A stretch of DNA of 64,000 bases from Petaurus breviceps papuanus. Taxonomy: Eukaryota > Chordata > Mammalia > Diprotodontia > Petauridae. The notes beneath the pieces are model-generated. The model had not been told where the DNA came from. It worked only from the letters and a program-made list of their open reading frames with translations, and ran no database searches. The stretch covers positions 10,682,353-10,746,352 of the forward strand of contig JAMXIF010001195.1 of the NCBI GenBank assembly GCA_028583685.1. The letters are read 5' to 3'. The translations under genes were made by a program, and so were the position numbers. Positions 1 through 10,789 of the stretch are shown here, one piece after another. The number at the start of each line of letters is the position of its first letter. Within the stretch, counting starts at the first letter, position 1.

Positions 1-490
1 AGGAGAGGTCTTTTCTTCATCTTGACTTGGGGCCTGTTCTCAGATTCCCTGGATCCCCTTCCACGGTCCCAGATTCTACCTAGATTCACCAGACTGTCAC
101 CTGGGTTCACTGGCAGACGGCTCCCAGTTCGTTGTCCAGCTCTCTGGGCAGGTTCTGCTCCACACTGAAATTCACAGGGTCTGGTCCATGTCAGATCCTT
201 CACCATGTCTGCTCCAGGGAATTCAAAGATCAACCAAGCCGCAAACAGACAAAGTCTCAGTCAGCATCCTGGTCATGCTCCAGTCACCTGCTCCTGGCTT
301 CTGGCTCTGGCCTCCAGGCTCAGGGCTCCTGTTCAGAAGAAGCTCCACCACCACAAGCTCCCAGGAAATTCTGGCTCAGTTTTCCATTCTTCTGTAGCTG
401 CTCTGCCACCAGATGAAATTCTGACTGTGCCTCTCTGGGGCTTTTCTTATACACACAGCATTAGCTACTTCCTCTCTCAGCCCACCCCTT
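1..490 (-). mobile_element. LTR-type fragment, cut by the window edge
   Basis: Roughly the first 130 bases align by eye, in the same orientation, with 6920-7070: the same order of short matching blocks, around the words for attcacctg-like and cagacggctc-like segments. The second copy lies inside a better-delimited LTR (6535-7537), so I read this as a fragment of the same family in the minus orientation. The part after about 330 is not clearly matched. Family and right end are uncertain. Confidence 0.45.
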
Positions 491-948
491 CCTGTTAACA
501 TTAGTATCAGGAGACAGGAGTTCATACCTTCTGTTCCCCAAAAGAGGCTTGATCAGTTACTAAGTACCTGCTACCTTTGTCAACCCAAAGGGATCTTCAA
601 ATTCAAATGACATTACCACTACACTCATGAGAAGGATCTTTTAATTTCCTGGTTAAGACTCTGAGAAGCCATTTGTTCAGAGCCCTCTGACTGCTTCGAC
701 ATCTGTGCTCCCTCAATCAAGTGATGTATGTAAAGTGTGTAGTAATATTGCTATGTTCAGATAGCTGGAGCCCTGTCTGTTGGTCTTTGTACTAATTTCT
801 CTGCTTATATTTCCTTTACTCACTTCTTTTTCTATAATTAAAAGTATGATTGTTAACCTTTTTAAAGCTATCTTTCCTTTATAAAGCAGATCAAAAGAAT
901 CTGTCCTAGCAAGCCGTTACTGGGTGTGCTAGGGGGCTTGCTATCACA
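490..948 (+). mobile_element. Diverged LTR fragment, 3' end at 948
   Basis: The last 100 bases (about 850-948) match the 3' end of the LTR at 36047-36584: an ATTAAA-like signal, then GTTAACC, AAGCAGATC, and a terminal GCTTGCT...ACA. It ends exactly where RTE LINE sequence begins at 949. The left boundary is not clear and no TSD was found. It is an old relative of the two 538-bp solo LTRs in this window. Confidence 0.5.
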
Positions 949-1546
949 TCTTGCTTTCTCCATAATCCAGAAAGATTGGCCATTTAGTCTCTAGTTTTTC
1001 TGCCTTTTGAAGTCTAGCTTGCAGAATCTTTTTTTTAAGCAATTGGGGTTAAGTAAATTGCTCAAGGTTACATGGCCGGTTATTTCTGGGTGTGGTGCTG
1101 AGTGTCTGAGCCCGGGATTCAATCTCCAGGTCATCCCAACACTGGAGCTGGTGCTCTTACTCGCTGAGCCACCTGGCCGCCCCTAGCTTGCAGAATCTGA
1201 AGCATAACCTTGCTGGCATATGAAATGAATGCAATTGTTTGGTAATTTGAACATTTTTTTTTGGCTTTGCTCTTCTTTAGGATTGGGATGAAAATGATCT
1301 TTTCCATTTCAGTGGCTGCTGTTGAGTTTTCTCAATCTGCTGACAAAATGAGTCTAGCACTTAAACAGCATCATCTTTTAGGGAAGAGCTCAGCTGGAAT
1401 TCCATCACCTCCACTAGCCTTATTGTTGGCAATGCTTCCTAAAATCCATTTGACATCATCATTCAGGATATCTGGCTCTAGAGCAGTAACCACACCATCA
1501 TGGTCATCGATGATGTTAAGATCGTTCTTACATAATTCTTCTGTGT
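949..1546 (-). mobile_element. RTE/BovB-type LINE, part A (split by HAL1)
   Basis: Read on the minus strand this is the reverse-transcriptase half of an RTE-clade LINE. The plus-strand text tracks the antisense of ruminant BovB as I remember it: the block around 1205-1250 (leading into a TTTGG...GAACATT segment), then 1285-1340, then the stretch around 1395-1500 with AGCTGGAATTCCATCACC and GATATCTGGCTCTAG. A tRNA-type SINE interrupts it at 1030-1182. It continues without loss at 4545, on the far side of the HAL1. It is heavily decayed, with no reading frame longer than about 100 codons. Confidence 0.85.
1030..1182 (-). repeat. tRNA-derived SINE with 16-bp TSD
   Basis: On the minus strand it starts GGGCGGCCAGGTGGCTCAGC, has a tRNA-like B-box-containing head, and ends in an A-rich tail (the T run at 1030-1036). 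It is flanked by a perfect 16-bp direct repeat CTAGCTTGCAGAATCT at 1014-1029 and 1183-1198. The perfect repeat shows that it inserted into the older RTE element fairly recently. Confidence 0.93.
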
Positions 1547-1733
1547 GCTTTTTTTTTTACTTAATTAATTTTTAGTTTTCAGCATTCATTTCCACAAGAT
1601 TTTGAGTTCCAACTTTTCTCTCCATCTCTCTCCTCCCCTCCACCCTGAGATGGCATGGATTCTGATTATTCCTTCCCCTAGTCTGCCCTCCCTTCTATTA
1701 ACCTCCCTTTATCCCCTTTCCCTTTACTTTCTT

Positions 1734-1888
1734 TTTTTTTTTTAAAGCAATCAGGGTTAAGTAACTTGCTCAAGGTTACACGGCCAGTTATTTCTGGATG
1801 TGGTGCTAAGTATCTGAGCCCGGATTTGATCCAGGACATCCCGACACTAGAGCCGGTGCTCTTACTCGTTGAGCCACCTGGCCACTCC
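1734..1888 (-). repeat. tRNA-derived SINE nested in HAL1, 16-bp TSD
   Basis: Same subfamily as the SINE at 1030 (minus-strand head with GAGCACCGGCTCTAG-type text, A tail at 1734-1744). The flanking repeat TTCCCTTTACTTTCTT is present at 1718-1733 and 1889-1904 without mismatch. Confidence 0.93.
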
Positions 1889-2531
1889 TTCCCTTTACTT
1901 TCTTGTAGGGCAAGATAGATTTCTATACCCCATTGCGTGTATATCTTATTTCCCAGTTGCAGTGAAAACCATTTTCAAAAAATTTGTTTTTAAAATTTGA
2001 TTCCAAATTCTCTCCCTTCTTCCTTCCCCACCCACCCTCATCAAGAAGGCAAGCGGTTCAATATAGGTTATACATGTGCAGTTATGCAAAACACTTCCAT
2101 AATGGTCATGTTTTGAAAGACAAACTATATTTCCCTCCATCCTATCCCCCCTCCCCCCCAACGACTTATTCTATTTTCTCATTTGGCCTTCTCTCTTTTC
2201 AAAAGTGTTTGCTTCTAACTAGTCCCTCCTCCAATCAGCCTTCTTTTCTATCATCCCCCGCTCTTATCCCCTTCCCTCTTACTTTCCTGTAGGGTAAGAT
2301 ACTCAACTGAGTGTGTATGTTATTCCCTCCTTAAGCCAAATCCTATGAGAGTAAGGTTCAGTCACTCCCTCTCCCCTCTCCCCTCCACTGTGAAACCTTT
2401 CTCTTGCCTCTTTTATGTGAGATAATTTACTCTATTCTATATCTCCCCTTCTTCTTCTCCCAATATATTCCTCTCACCCCTTAATTTTATTTTTTAGATA
2501 TCATCCCTTCCTATTCAACCCACCCTGTGCC

Positions 2532-2611
<80 letters not shown>

Positions 2612-2637
2612 ACCTATCTACCTATCTATCTTTCCTC
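2532..2637. repeat. (TCTA)n microsatellite inside the HAL1 3' region
   Basis: About 24 TCTA units, becoming imperfect at the right end. The same tract sits at the same place in the HAL1 copy near 42235, so the microsatellite seed belongs to the element. Confidence 0.95.
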
Positions 2638-2687
2638 CAACTACCCTAATACTGAGAAAGGTCTCATGAATTAGAAATAGCATCTTT

Positions 2688-2842
2688 TTTTTTTTTTGGA
2701 GGGGGGAGGGCAGGGCAATTCGGTTTAAGTGACTTGCCCTAGGTCACATGGCTAATAAGTGTGTCAAACGTCTGAGGTCTGAGGTCAGGTCCTCCTGACT
2801 CCAGGGCCAGTGCTCTATTCATTACATCACCTAGCCTCCCCT
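2688..2842 (-). repeat. WSINE-type SINE nested in HAL1, 13-bp TSD
   Basis: The minus-strand copy has a GGAGGCTAGGTGATGTAATG head, an internal CTGACCTCAGAC-like box and a T run at its plus-strand start. The flanks AAATAGCATCTTT (2675-2687) and AAATAACATCTTT (2843-2855) differ at one base. This is a different SINE subfamily from those at 1030 and 1734. Confidence 0.88.
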
Positions 2843-2922
2843 AAATAACATCTTTCTATGTAGGAATGTAAACAGTTCAACTTTAATAAGTCCCTTATGA
2901 CTTTGCTTTCCTGCTTACCTTT

Positions 2923-3790
2923 TCATGGTTCTCTTGATTCTTGTATTTGAAAATCAGATTCTCTATTCAGCTCTTGTCTTTTCATCAAGAATGTTTGAAA
3001 GTCCTCTATTTCATTGAATTTCCATTTTTCCACCTGAAGTATTATACTCAGTTTTGCTGTGTAGGTGATTCTTAGTTTTAATCCTAGCTCTTCTGACCTC
3101 CAGATTATCCCAAGCCTTTTCATCCCTTAATGTAGAAGCTGCTAGATCTTGTGTTATGCTGACTGTATTTCCACAATATTCGAATTGTTTCTTTCTGGCT
3201 ATTTGCAATATTTTATCCTTGACCTGGGAACTCTGGAATCTGGCTACAATATTCCTAGGAGTTTTCTTTTTGGGATCTCTTTCAAGAGGTGATTGGTGGA
3301 TTCTTTCAATTTCTATTTGACCCTCTGGTTCTAGAATATCAGTGCAGTTTTTCTTGATGATTTCTTGAAAGATAATGTCTAGGCTCTTTTTTTGATCATG
3401 GCTTTCAGGTAGTCCAATACTTTTTAAATTGTCTTTCCTGGATCTAATTTCCATGTCAGTGTTTTATCCATTGTCTTCTGTTTTTTCATTCTTTTGGTTC
3501 TGTTATGTAATTTCTTGATTTCTCATACATTCATTAGCTTCCATTTGCTCCATTCTAATTTTGAAGGAATTATTTTCTTCAGTGAGCTTTTGGACCTCCC
3601 TTTCCATTTGGCCAATTCTACTTTTTAAGGCATTCTCCTTATTGGCTTTTTGGACCTCTTTTGCCCTTTGGGTTAGTGTATTTTTTAAGGTGTTACTTTC
3701 TTCAGTATTTTTTTGGGTCTCCTTTAGCAAGGGGTTGACTCATTTTTCATTATTTTCTTGCATTATTGTCATTTCTCTTCCCACTTTTTC
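2923..3790 (-). pseudogene. L1/HAL1 ORF1 remnant (RNA-binding protein)
   Basis: ORF1p is the nucleic-acid-binding chaperone of L1 retrotransposition. The N-terminal half, read from 3730 down to 3503, is a Lys/Glu/Gln-rich coiled coil (ENNSFKIRMEQME, EVQKLTEE). From 3454 to 3011 comes the RRM and C-terminal domain, with SLDIIFQEIIKKN, IEIERIHQSPLERDPKKKTP, RNIVARFQSSQVKDKILQIA and ITQDLAASTLRD. A further frame (3123-2923) carries AKLSIILQ and EIEDFQTFLMKR. The reading frame is broken at least twice (around 3455-3500 and near 3120), so the copy is dead. ORF1 here ends without a following ORF2. The homology is recognised from L1 ORF1p generally. Confidence 0.85.
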
Positions 3791-4544
3791 TTCTATTTCC
3801 CTCACTTGATTTTCAAAATCCTTTTTGAACTTTCCCTGGCCTGTGACAAATTCATATTTTTCTTGGAGGCTTTTGATGTAGGAGCTTTGACTTTGTTGTC
3901 TTCCTCTGGTTGTATGTTTTGATCTTCTTGTTATGAAGGGGATATTCTATAGTTTAATTTTTTTTTTCTCTGTTTACTCATCTTCCCAGTGAAATACTTG
4001 AGTTTCTAAATTTTTGTCAAGGCAGGACTTTGCTTCAGTGGGGCTGGGTGTACTGTCCCAGGCTTCAGGGATTTTGTATGAGCTGTTTGGTCCCCCAATG
4101 TCTGTGGGCCCAGAACTATCTGGAAGCAGCCGCTACTGCCATTGCTGCTGCTGCCACGGTCTCTGTCATTTTGGGGCTGGGGCTGGACTGTTCCCTCTTA
4201 TTTCACCCACATCCCACAGAGTTCCCCTACTGACCTTCGCATTGTGGGGTGAGAAGTCTGGAAATCACCACAACTGCCAGTGATTCATTCCCCTGAGGCC
4301 TGCTTCACCCCATGTGTAAAGCTGGTACAATCACACCAGACTGTGCTCCACTCACAGCCAAGTGCAATATATCCTTCTTTCGACTTTCCAGGTTGTCTTG
4401 GACTGGAAATGTGTTTCACTCTGTCATTTTGTGGGTTCTTCAGCTCTAGGATTCTTTTAGAGTCATTTTATAGGTATTTGGAGGAGTTTGGGGGAGAGCT
4501 CAAGCAAGTCCCTGCTTTTACTCAGCTGTCTTGGCGATGCCCCC

Positions 4545-5800
4545 TCTTCTTTGTATTCTTGCTATCAAAATCTTCTGTTTCTGATAAGTCTCTATCATTT
4601 TTTGTCTTTTGTCATGCCAGTATTTGCACGAAACATTCCTTTGATATCTCTGATTTTCTAGAAGAGATCTCTTGTCTTTTCCATTCTGTTGTTTCCTTCT
4701 ATTTCTTTGCATTGCTCCTTGAAACAACAACTACAACCACAACAAAACCTTCTTATCTCTTTGCTATTCTTTGGAATTCTGCACTCACTTGGATATATCT
4801 TTCCCTCTCCTTCTTTCCTCAGCTATTTCTAAAGCCTTTTCACATAGCCATTTTGTTTTCCTGCTCTTCTTTGTCTTTGCAATGATTTTTTGTGGCTGCC
4901 TCCTGTACAATATCATGAACCTCCGTCAGGCACTCTGTTAATCAGATCTAGTCCCTTAAATTTATTTGTCAATAAAGGATGTTATTTAAGTCATACCTAT
5001 ATGGTCTGAGTGTTTTCACTACTTTCTTCAGTTTGTTTGAATTTTGCAATAACAAGCTCATGATCTGAACTACAGTCAACTCCAGGTCTTTTAAAAACTG
5101 ACTGCAAAGAGTTTTTCCACCTTTGGTTCCAAAGTATATAGTTAATATGATTTCAATATAGACCAACTGGTGATATCCAAATATAACCTTTTTGTTCCCT
5201 GAAAGTACTTGCTATGACCATTGAATTATCCTGAGAAAACTGTATTAGTCACTGTCCTGCCTCATTTGTACTCTTAGGTCAAACTTGCCTATTATTTCAG
5301 TAACATTTTGATTTTCCACTTTAGCATTCCAATCCCCTGTGATGAACATGGTGTCTTTGGGGTTTTTTTTGTTTTGTTTTTGTTGTTATTTCTAGATGTT
5401 ATAGTTCTTCATAGAACTGATCAACTCTGACCTCTTTAGCACCAGTAGTTGTAGCATAGATATGGATACTGTGATGTTGAATAGTTTGCCTTGGATTTAA
5501 ACAGATATCATTCTGTTATTTTTTTTTTTTGAGATTATACCACAGTAAAGTTTTTCTTACCCTTTTATTGACTCTGAGGGCTACTCTATTTCTTCTAAGG
5601 GATTCTTGCCTACAGTAGTATAAGCATTGATAACTTGAATTAAATTTACCCATTCTCATCCATTTAAATTTACTGACACCCAAGGTATCAAATGTTTATC
5701 TGTTAATCTCCTGTTTGACCACATATAGCTTACTTTGGTTCATAGTTCTTATATTCCAGGTGATTTACAACAACAATACTTGAATTATTTCAATTTTGTA
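4545..5800 (-). mobile_element. RTE/BovB-type LINE, part B
   Basis: Continuation of the RTE copy after the HAL1 insertion. The antisense text follows BovB through the endonuclease region: the blocks around 4640-4720 (AGAAGAGATCTCTTGTCTTT), 4890-4960 (CTCCTGTACAATATCATGAA and the GTCAGGCACTCTGTTAATCA stretch), 5040-5110, 5160-5340 and 5690-5760. A 201-codon plus-strand open frame at 4280-4885 runs across the HAL1 junction and is therefore chance. The right end is given to about 50 bases. Confidence 0.82.
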
Positions 5801-5854
5801 AAAAGTTTTTAAAAATTATTGTATTTTCCAAAATGAATGACATTGAAAAATATT

Positions 5855-6130
5855 ACAGAAGTTATGGTACTAGATTCAAGAAGATATGGGTTCAAATTCA
5901 GTCTCAGAAACTGATTGATTAGCTGTGGAACTTTCAACAAGTCACTTAACCTCTGTTTATCTCAGTTTCCTCAATTGTAAACGGCGATAATTATAGCATC
6001 TACCTCCCAGACGTTTGTGAGAAACAAATGAGATAATATTTGTAAAGAGTTTAGAACAGTTCCTGGAACATAGTAAGCACCAAATGAACACTAGCTTCTC
6101 CTCCTCCTCCTCCTCTTCCATATAAAGATT
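5855..6130 (+). repeat. CORE-SINE/MIR-type element with (TCC)n tail
   Basis: It shows a worn tRNA head, the GGGTTCAAATT box, the core motif CAAGTCACTTAACCTC and TCAGTTTCCTCA, then a GTAAAGAG...TTCCTGGAACATAGTAAGCA tail ending in a short TCC repeat. This is the ancient marsupial CORE-SINE plan. Confidence 0.85.
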
Positions 6131-6534
6131 GTTTAACTTACAGTTTGCTACACTTTCAGGACAATGTAACTCATCAATATTAGGCACTAAAGTGCCAGAT
6201 CACTCCTGACTCTACATAAGCAGATGGAAATGTGTTCTCATTTGCCTATACTGTATTAAATAATGCTTCAGTTCTCTCATATTCAATTGTGCAAATTCAC
6301 TGGGTTAATTCTATTTTTGTTGACTTTTATTTGAACTTAGCTTTTATTGAAAAAAAAAGTGGTTGTATTTTTAAGAATGGTAGTTATACTCATAAACACC
6401 AATGATTTTAGCCATATCATGCTCCTCTGGGTTGGGTCTTCTATTTTTGGGGGAGAATGGTGTATACTCTATACTTAGGAAAATGCTTCCAAAGAAAATG
6501 CATTCCAAAAATGCTACAATATCTGAAATATTGT
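6130..6534. other. Unassigned AT-rich sequence
   Basis: No repeat family or coding potential recognised. An 82-codon minus frame at 6371-6619 crosses into the neighbouring LTR and has no recognisable homology. Confidence 0.4.
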
Positions 6535-7537
6535 AGTCTGTAATGTCCTTGGTATAAAGGCAATCAGAAGCAGCTCCCCTGAGGATTGCAGCTGTGAATA
6601 ACTTTAAGTATCTAATCACATAGTATAGTGAACTCTCTATTTATTCAGCAAAAATTAAAGCAAAACATTCAAGAAACTAAAACAAAACATTCACAATAAT
6701 ATAACATAACTTATTACTAAGGTGGTCACATGGTCTTAAACAAAACATATCATTCAGTAAGTCACAATATCCTCAATCAATATAGAGTACCCAAGTCAAA
6801 TCTTCTTTCCTCTTGACTCCAGGTTGCCTTCCAATCATCCTTAAGGGGTAGTGGAAAGTACAAAGGCCATCCACCCCTAGGTCACAGTAAGTTATAATGT
6901 CATCAGTCAGCACTGAGTACCCAAGTAAAGTCTCCTTTCATCTTAACTTGAGACCGACTTCCAAACCCCATGGTTCCTCTTCCATGCTCCCAGCTCTTGC
7001 CTGGATTCGCCTGACTATTACCTGGATTCACAGGTAGGCAGCTCTTCACTCCTGTTCCATATCACAACTTATAAGGACTGCTCCACTCCAAGCTCTTCAC
7101 AGTTTCTGTTTCTAGGAAAACAAAGCTCAGAAGGGCTACAACAATATTTACACACATTGCTGGCACTATCATCTCAATTCACTTTCTGTCTGAGAAATCA
7201 GCACAAATCAACAGACAAGAGTGCTGCTGTCTGACAAAGTAACACTAACACAAATCAGTACACAGAGTGCTTCTGTCTGATGAAGTAACATCAACACAGA
7301 CAGAACAGATGGACAGAGTGCTGACACTACAAGCATTTTCCCTCTAGTTCTACTTGGTCCCAGCTTGTGCTCAAGCTTTTATCTGCTCCTTCCTCTTATA
7401 CCCTTCCTGTTCTGCTCTGTTGGCAAGCTCTTCCTACTGTGGCTCTATGTGATGACCTTAGGCCTCTTAAGGAAAGGGAAGGTCTCCAAACTTCCTTAGG
7501 CCTATTAAGGGAAACACAGTGTATACTGTTTCCTACA
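6535..7537 (-). mobile_element. Solo LTR-like element of a retroviral family
   Basis: On the minus strand it begins TGTAGGAAACAGTATACAC at 7537 and carries an AATAAA-type signal (plus-strand TTTATT near 6641), about 0.9 kb downstream. It contains tandem repeats typical of LTR enhancer regions: a block around 6735-6830 recurs at 6880-6960, and three copies of an approximately 45-bp unit lie at 7200-7330. The left end is uncertain (a TG near 6532 is possible). It shares sequence with 1-330. No TSD was identified. Confidence 0.55.
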
Positions 7538-7765
7538 AAGACTTGATATATCACAGGCGAGGCTCAAAGGGACTTGAATAGCCGAGACAAGGAGCAAAGT
7601 GCTACTTTGCTTTGCCATTACACTTGGTCAAGGGGAATACTTCTAGTAGTCACATTTGCATGAAATCCAGTTATCTTTATTTAGCTAAGATAGATAACAA
7701 GAGGATGAGGTAACTTGGACACAGCAATCAGAAATAATGTGTCAGAAGGACTTTGTGATAAAAAC
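7538..7765. other. Unassigned
   Basis: No feature recognised. Confidence 0.4.
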
Positions 7766-8005
7766 TGTAATCAGGAGGCATCATAGAATAGAGGATACAA
7801 AGCAGGTCTTAAAATTATGTCGACTTGGGTTCAAGTCTGAATTTTAACACATACTGCCTGTGTGGCCTCAGGCATGTCACTAAACTTCTCAGTATACCCA
7901 GGCAGTTCTTGAGGAGTTTAAATTGTATATATGCACTGGTAGATGGAGTTTTTTCACCAGGAGTTCCTTTCAACAGTGGTGAGGACCAAAATAACAAAAC
8001 AAAAG
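7766..8005 (+). repeat. CORE-SINE (MAR-like) copy
   Basis: It has a GACTTGGGTTCAAGTCTGAA box and a TGTGGCCTCAGGCATGTCAC core, followed by the GGCAGTTCTTGAGG...GCACTGGTAGATGGAG block that also occurs in the SINE at 30975. Confidence 0.75.
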
Positions 8006-8332
8006 TCTTCCATTATACAACATTTCCTCTTTGCTCACTATGTCCTTGAAAATGTGTGCATCTGTTCTTTATAAATGTGACTCATGAATATGATTTTAAT
8101 TAAACTAAGGGATAATATAACCTATTTATAACTTTATGCATCCTCTTGGTAATTCTAGAATGATACAACTTCAAACCACTAAAAACACAAAAGCTTCAGA
8201 AAGATCATGGAAATAAGTGACATAGAACAATATCTATTTAGGAAAATAAAACCATGTATTCTTTTATGTAAGGGGAGAAAAACTGGACAGTAGCTAGAAG
8301 GGGCATCAGAATCTAGAGAATAACATTGGAAT

Positions 8333-8570
8333 GTCAGCATGGTGCAGTTGTTAGAATGCTGGACTTAAGAGTCAAGCAGATCTGGGTTGAAATCCTGTTT
8401 CCAACATCAGTCTGTACTACCAATCTTAACTTCTCTGTGCCTGTTTGTTTGTAAAATGAGGCTATTTATATTCTCAATACTTATCTTACAAGGTTGTTAT
8501 GAGGCTTGTATGGGATAGTTTATTTTTTAATTATTTAAAATGCTTTAAAAATCTCAAAGAAATATAAATC
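8333..8570 (+). repeat. CORE-SINE/MIR copy
   Basis: CAGATCTGGGTTGAAATCCT forms the B-box region, followed by AACTTCTCTGTGCC and TGTAAAATGAGGCTA, then the GGTTGTTATGAGGCT tail. The surrounding 8005-8332 and 8570-8980 hold only AT-rich sequence and a short TTA/TAG repeat (8770-8825) with nothing recognised. Confidence 0.8.
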
Positions 8571-8984
8571 CCAGTTCCCCCACAAATTTCTACTATGATC
8601 CCTCATTGTGCCTTTAGCACATTGAATAGATACTGTGCAGTGAATTTATGGCAGGACATATGAAAGAATTGTTCAAGATGGGCAAGCATGCATGGGTTGC
8701 AATTGCCATAACTTGAAAGTATCTTCCAAATCAGTGAGGTCATAGGTCCATTTAAGTATTTGTGTAAGTGGTCATTGTTGTTATCATTATTATTAGTAGT
8801 AATAATACTAGTTAGTAATAATTGTAGTTATTTCTCCAAACTGAGAGTACCTATGGATTCTATAGTCAGTCAGGCAAGCAAGGTTGTCCCTGTGAAAAGC
8901 AAAAATTAAGAGCACTCAAACTTTGCACAATTTCCACCTAAGCTAACAGTTAAATGCTTATAATACTTAAGTCCCTTCATGTAT

Positions 8985-9110
8985 CTTTCTCTTCATCTCA
9001 ATTAATTTAAGCGTCTACTATGTACTAGATCTTGTGTTAGGTGCTAGTAAAACAAAGATGAAAAAGTGAAACAATCCCTGAATTCAAGGAGTTTACCTCC
9101 TGTCTCAAAA
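8985..9110 (-). repeat. L2-type LINE fragment (antisense)
   Basis: The phrase TCTACTATGTACTAGAT, then GTGTTAGGTGCTAG and AATTCAAGGAGTTTAC, is the common antisense L2 end seen again at 20140, 53730, 60600 and 61180. Confidence 0.65.
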
Positions 9111-9237
9111 GATTGCTTTTGTGCCTTTTTTCTTATCTTTCTAGAAGTCTTTGAAGAAGAGATAGCCTTCTTTCTCATAGAACTAACCCATTCAGCTCTC
9201 CACTCTATCTTCTTTGCTCCTACTTCTGTGAAATCAT

Positions 9238-9960
9238 GTTGTTTAGTCATTCATTTGTGTCTGACTCTTTGTGACCCCATGGACCACAGAACTCCAGGCC
9301 CTTCTGTCCTTCACTGTCTCTGGAAATCTCTCCAAGTTCACATTCCTTGTTTTCATGATACTATCCATCTCATCCTCTGCTCTCCCCTTTTCCTTTCATC
9401 TTCAGTCTTTCTCAACATCAGAGTCTTTTCCAGAGTCCTGTCTTCTCATTAAGTGACCAAAATATTTAAGCTTCAGCTTCAGTATTTGACCTTCCAGTCA
9501 ATGATTTGAATTAATTTCTCTAAGTGTTAATTGATTTTCTCTCCTTGCTGTCCAAGGGACTCTCAGAAGGCTTCTCCAGTACCACAGTTCAAAAGTGTTG
9601 ATTCTGTGGCACTCAGCTTTCCTTATAGCCCAACTCACAGCAATATTGCTACTGGACAAGCCACAACTTTGATGATACAGACCTTTGTCAGTAAGGTGTT
9701 GCTTCTGCTGTCCAGAATTGCCATAGTTTTTTTTTTTTTCTAAGGAGCAAATGTCTTTTAATGTTGTGGCTGCAGCTGCCATCTGTAGTAATCTTTAAGC
9801 CCAAGAATATAAAATCTGGCACTGCTTCTATTGATTCTCTCTCTATTTGCCAGGAAGTGATGGGACCACTTTCCAAGATCTTATTTTTTTTTTATGTCAA
9901 ACTTCAAGTAAGATTTTTCACTCAAATATTCCTCTTCTTCTCTAGTATCCTCAGTCTTTT
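9238..9960 (-). mobile_element. RTE/BovB-type LINE, 3' end
   Basis: The plus-strand text gives the BovB antisense 3' end: GTGTCTGACTCTTTGTGACC at 9257, then GGGACTCTCAGAAGGCTTCT, CCACAGTTCAAAAGTGTTGA, and GCCAGGAAGTGATGGGACCA at 9850. It covers roughly the last 700 bases of the element (C-terminal RT region and 3' UTR) and fades after about 9960. Two overlapping plus frames (9066, 9531) are shadows. Confidence 0.9.
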
Positions 9961-10049
9961 CCTCTTCGATGACTCCTTCCTATCTACATACAATTACAGA
10001 GAGTCCTTCTCTCTCGATTGAACTTGACTGGTGCCTCATCCAGCTGTTC

Positions 10050-10205
10050 CACTTTTTTCTCCTCCTTAATCTTGTCTCCCCCACTGGATGGGGAGGGGAT
10101 CCTTGAGATCAGGGACTTTTTTTTGCCTTTCTTTGTATCTTGATCACTTAGCACAGAACCTGGCACATAGTGGGTGATTTTTAAATACTTGTAACCTGAA
10201 TGACT
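10050..10205 (+). repeat. L2 LINE 3' end
   Basis: It shows the L2 3' UTR signature: GAGATCAGGGACTTTT, CACTTAGCACAGAACCTGGC, ACATAGTGGG, then an A-rich end. Confidence 0.75.
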
Positions 10206-10788
10206 GGCACAGAAGTCTTCCTGCCTCTGATGACCTTTCAGATCAATTGTTAATCAGTTTAATCACATACTCACTTCTTTGCTCCCTGCAACCCAGTTTC
10301 ACCTGACCTTATCCCACCACTGTATTGCAACAGTGCTCAAATGTCAATTCTAACTTACACTACTAATAAAAAACAATGTCTTTTCTTCATCCCCCTGAAC
10401 AGTTTTCTCTTACTCTAAAAATTTTTGTTTAGTTTGCACCTAATTGTTGGGATTCCCCAAAGTTTAGCCTTTAGTTTTCTGCTCTTCTGAAAATATTCTA
10501 CTTTCTTTGGCAGTCTTACCCACTCTCCCAACTTTAATGAGAATAAGTTCTTAAGTTCTAATTCTACTCTGACCAGTCTCTAAAGAACTAGTCCTAAATC
10601 TACAACTGGCACTTCCATTTGAATGTTTTGTTTTTATTAAAAACTTGATCTAGTTAAAGTTTATTTTATTATCTTCTCTGCAAAAAATGATGTTCCCTTC
10701 TGGCATTCATCCTGTAGTGTCCTGTATGGTTAGTTAAGATTTCACAGATGCACTTTTCATCTTTCTAAATTAATAGTTACCTTCTCTA
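10206..10788. other. Unassigned, possibly L2-derived
   Basis: Pyrimidine-rich text with a weak L2 flavour around 10260-10350. I could not assign it. Confidence 0.3.
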
Positions 10789-10789
10789 T

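Larger units (their letters stand above)
1547..4544 (-). mobile_element. HAL1-like half-LINE, near full length
   Basis: A 3.0-kb element on the minus strand. Its 5' end is at 4544, followed by a GC-richer 5' UTR (about 3950-4540), remains of L1 ORF1 (about 2920-3790), a 1.3-kb 3' region holding a TCTA microsatellite, and an A-rich 3' end at 1547-1560. There is no ORF2 between ORF1 and the tail, which is the HAL1 plan rather than full L1. The flanks TCTTCTGTGT (1537-1546) and TCTTCTTTGT (4545-4554) are a 10-bp TSD with one mismatch, and the RTE sequence resumes immediately on each side. Two SINEs later inserted at 1734-1888 and 2688-2842. Confidence 0.87.

Noticed and set aside
1014-1198. Possible tRNA gene, because of tRNA-like boxes
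   Set aside because: It is a SINE with an A tail and TSD; no complete cloverleaf or acceptor stem is present.
2532-2637. Possible CRISPR-like array from regular repeats
   Set aside because: A simple TCTA microsatellite with no spacers, in a vertebrate genome.
4280-4885. 201-codon open frame on the plus strand, the longest in the window
   Set aside because: It runs antisense across the HAL1 5' UTR and the RTE junction at 4545, so it is a chance frame spanning two elements.
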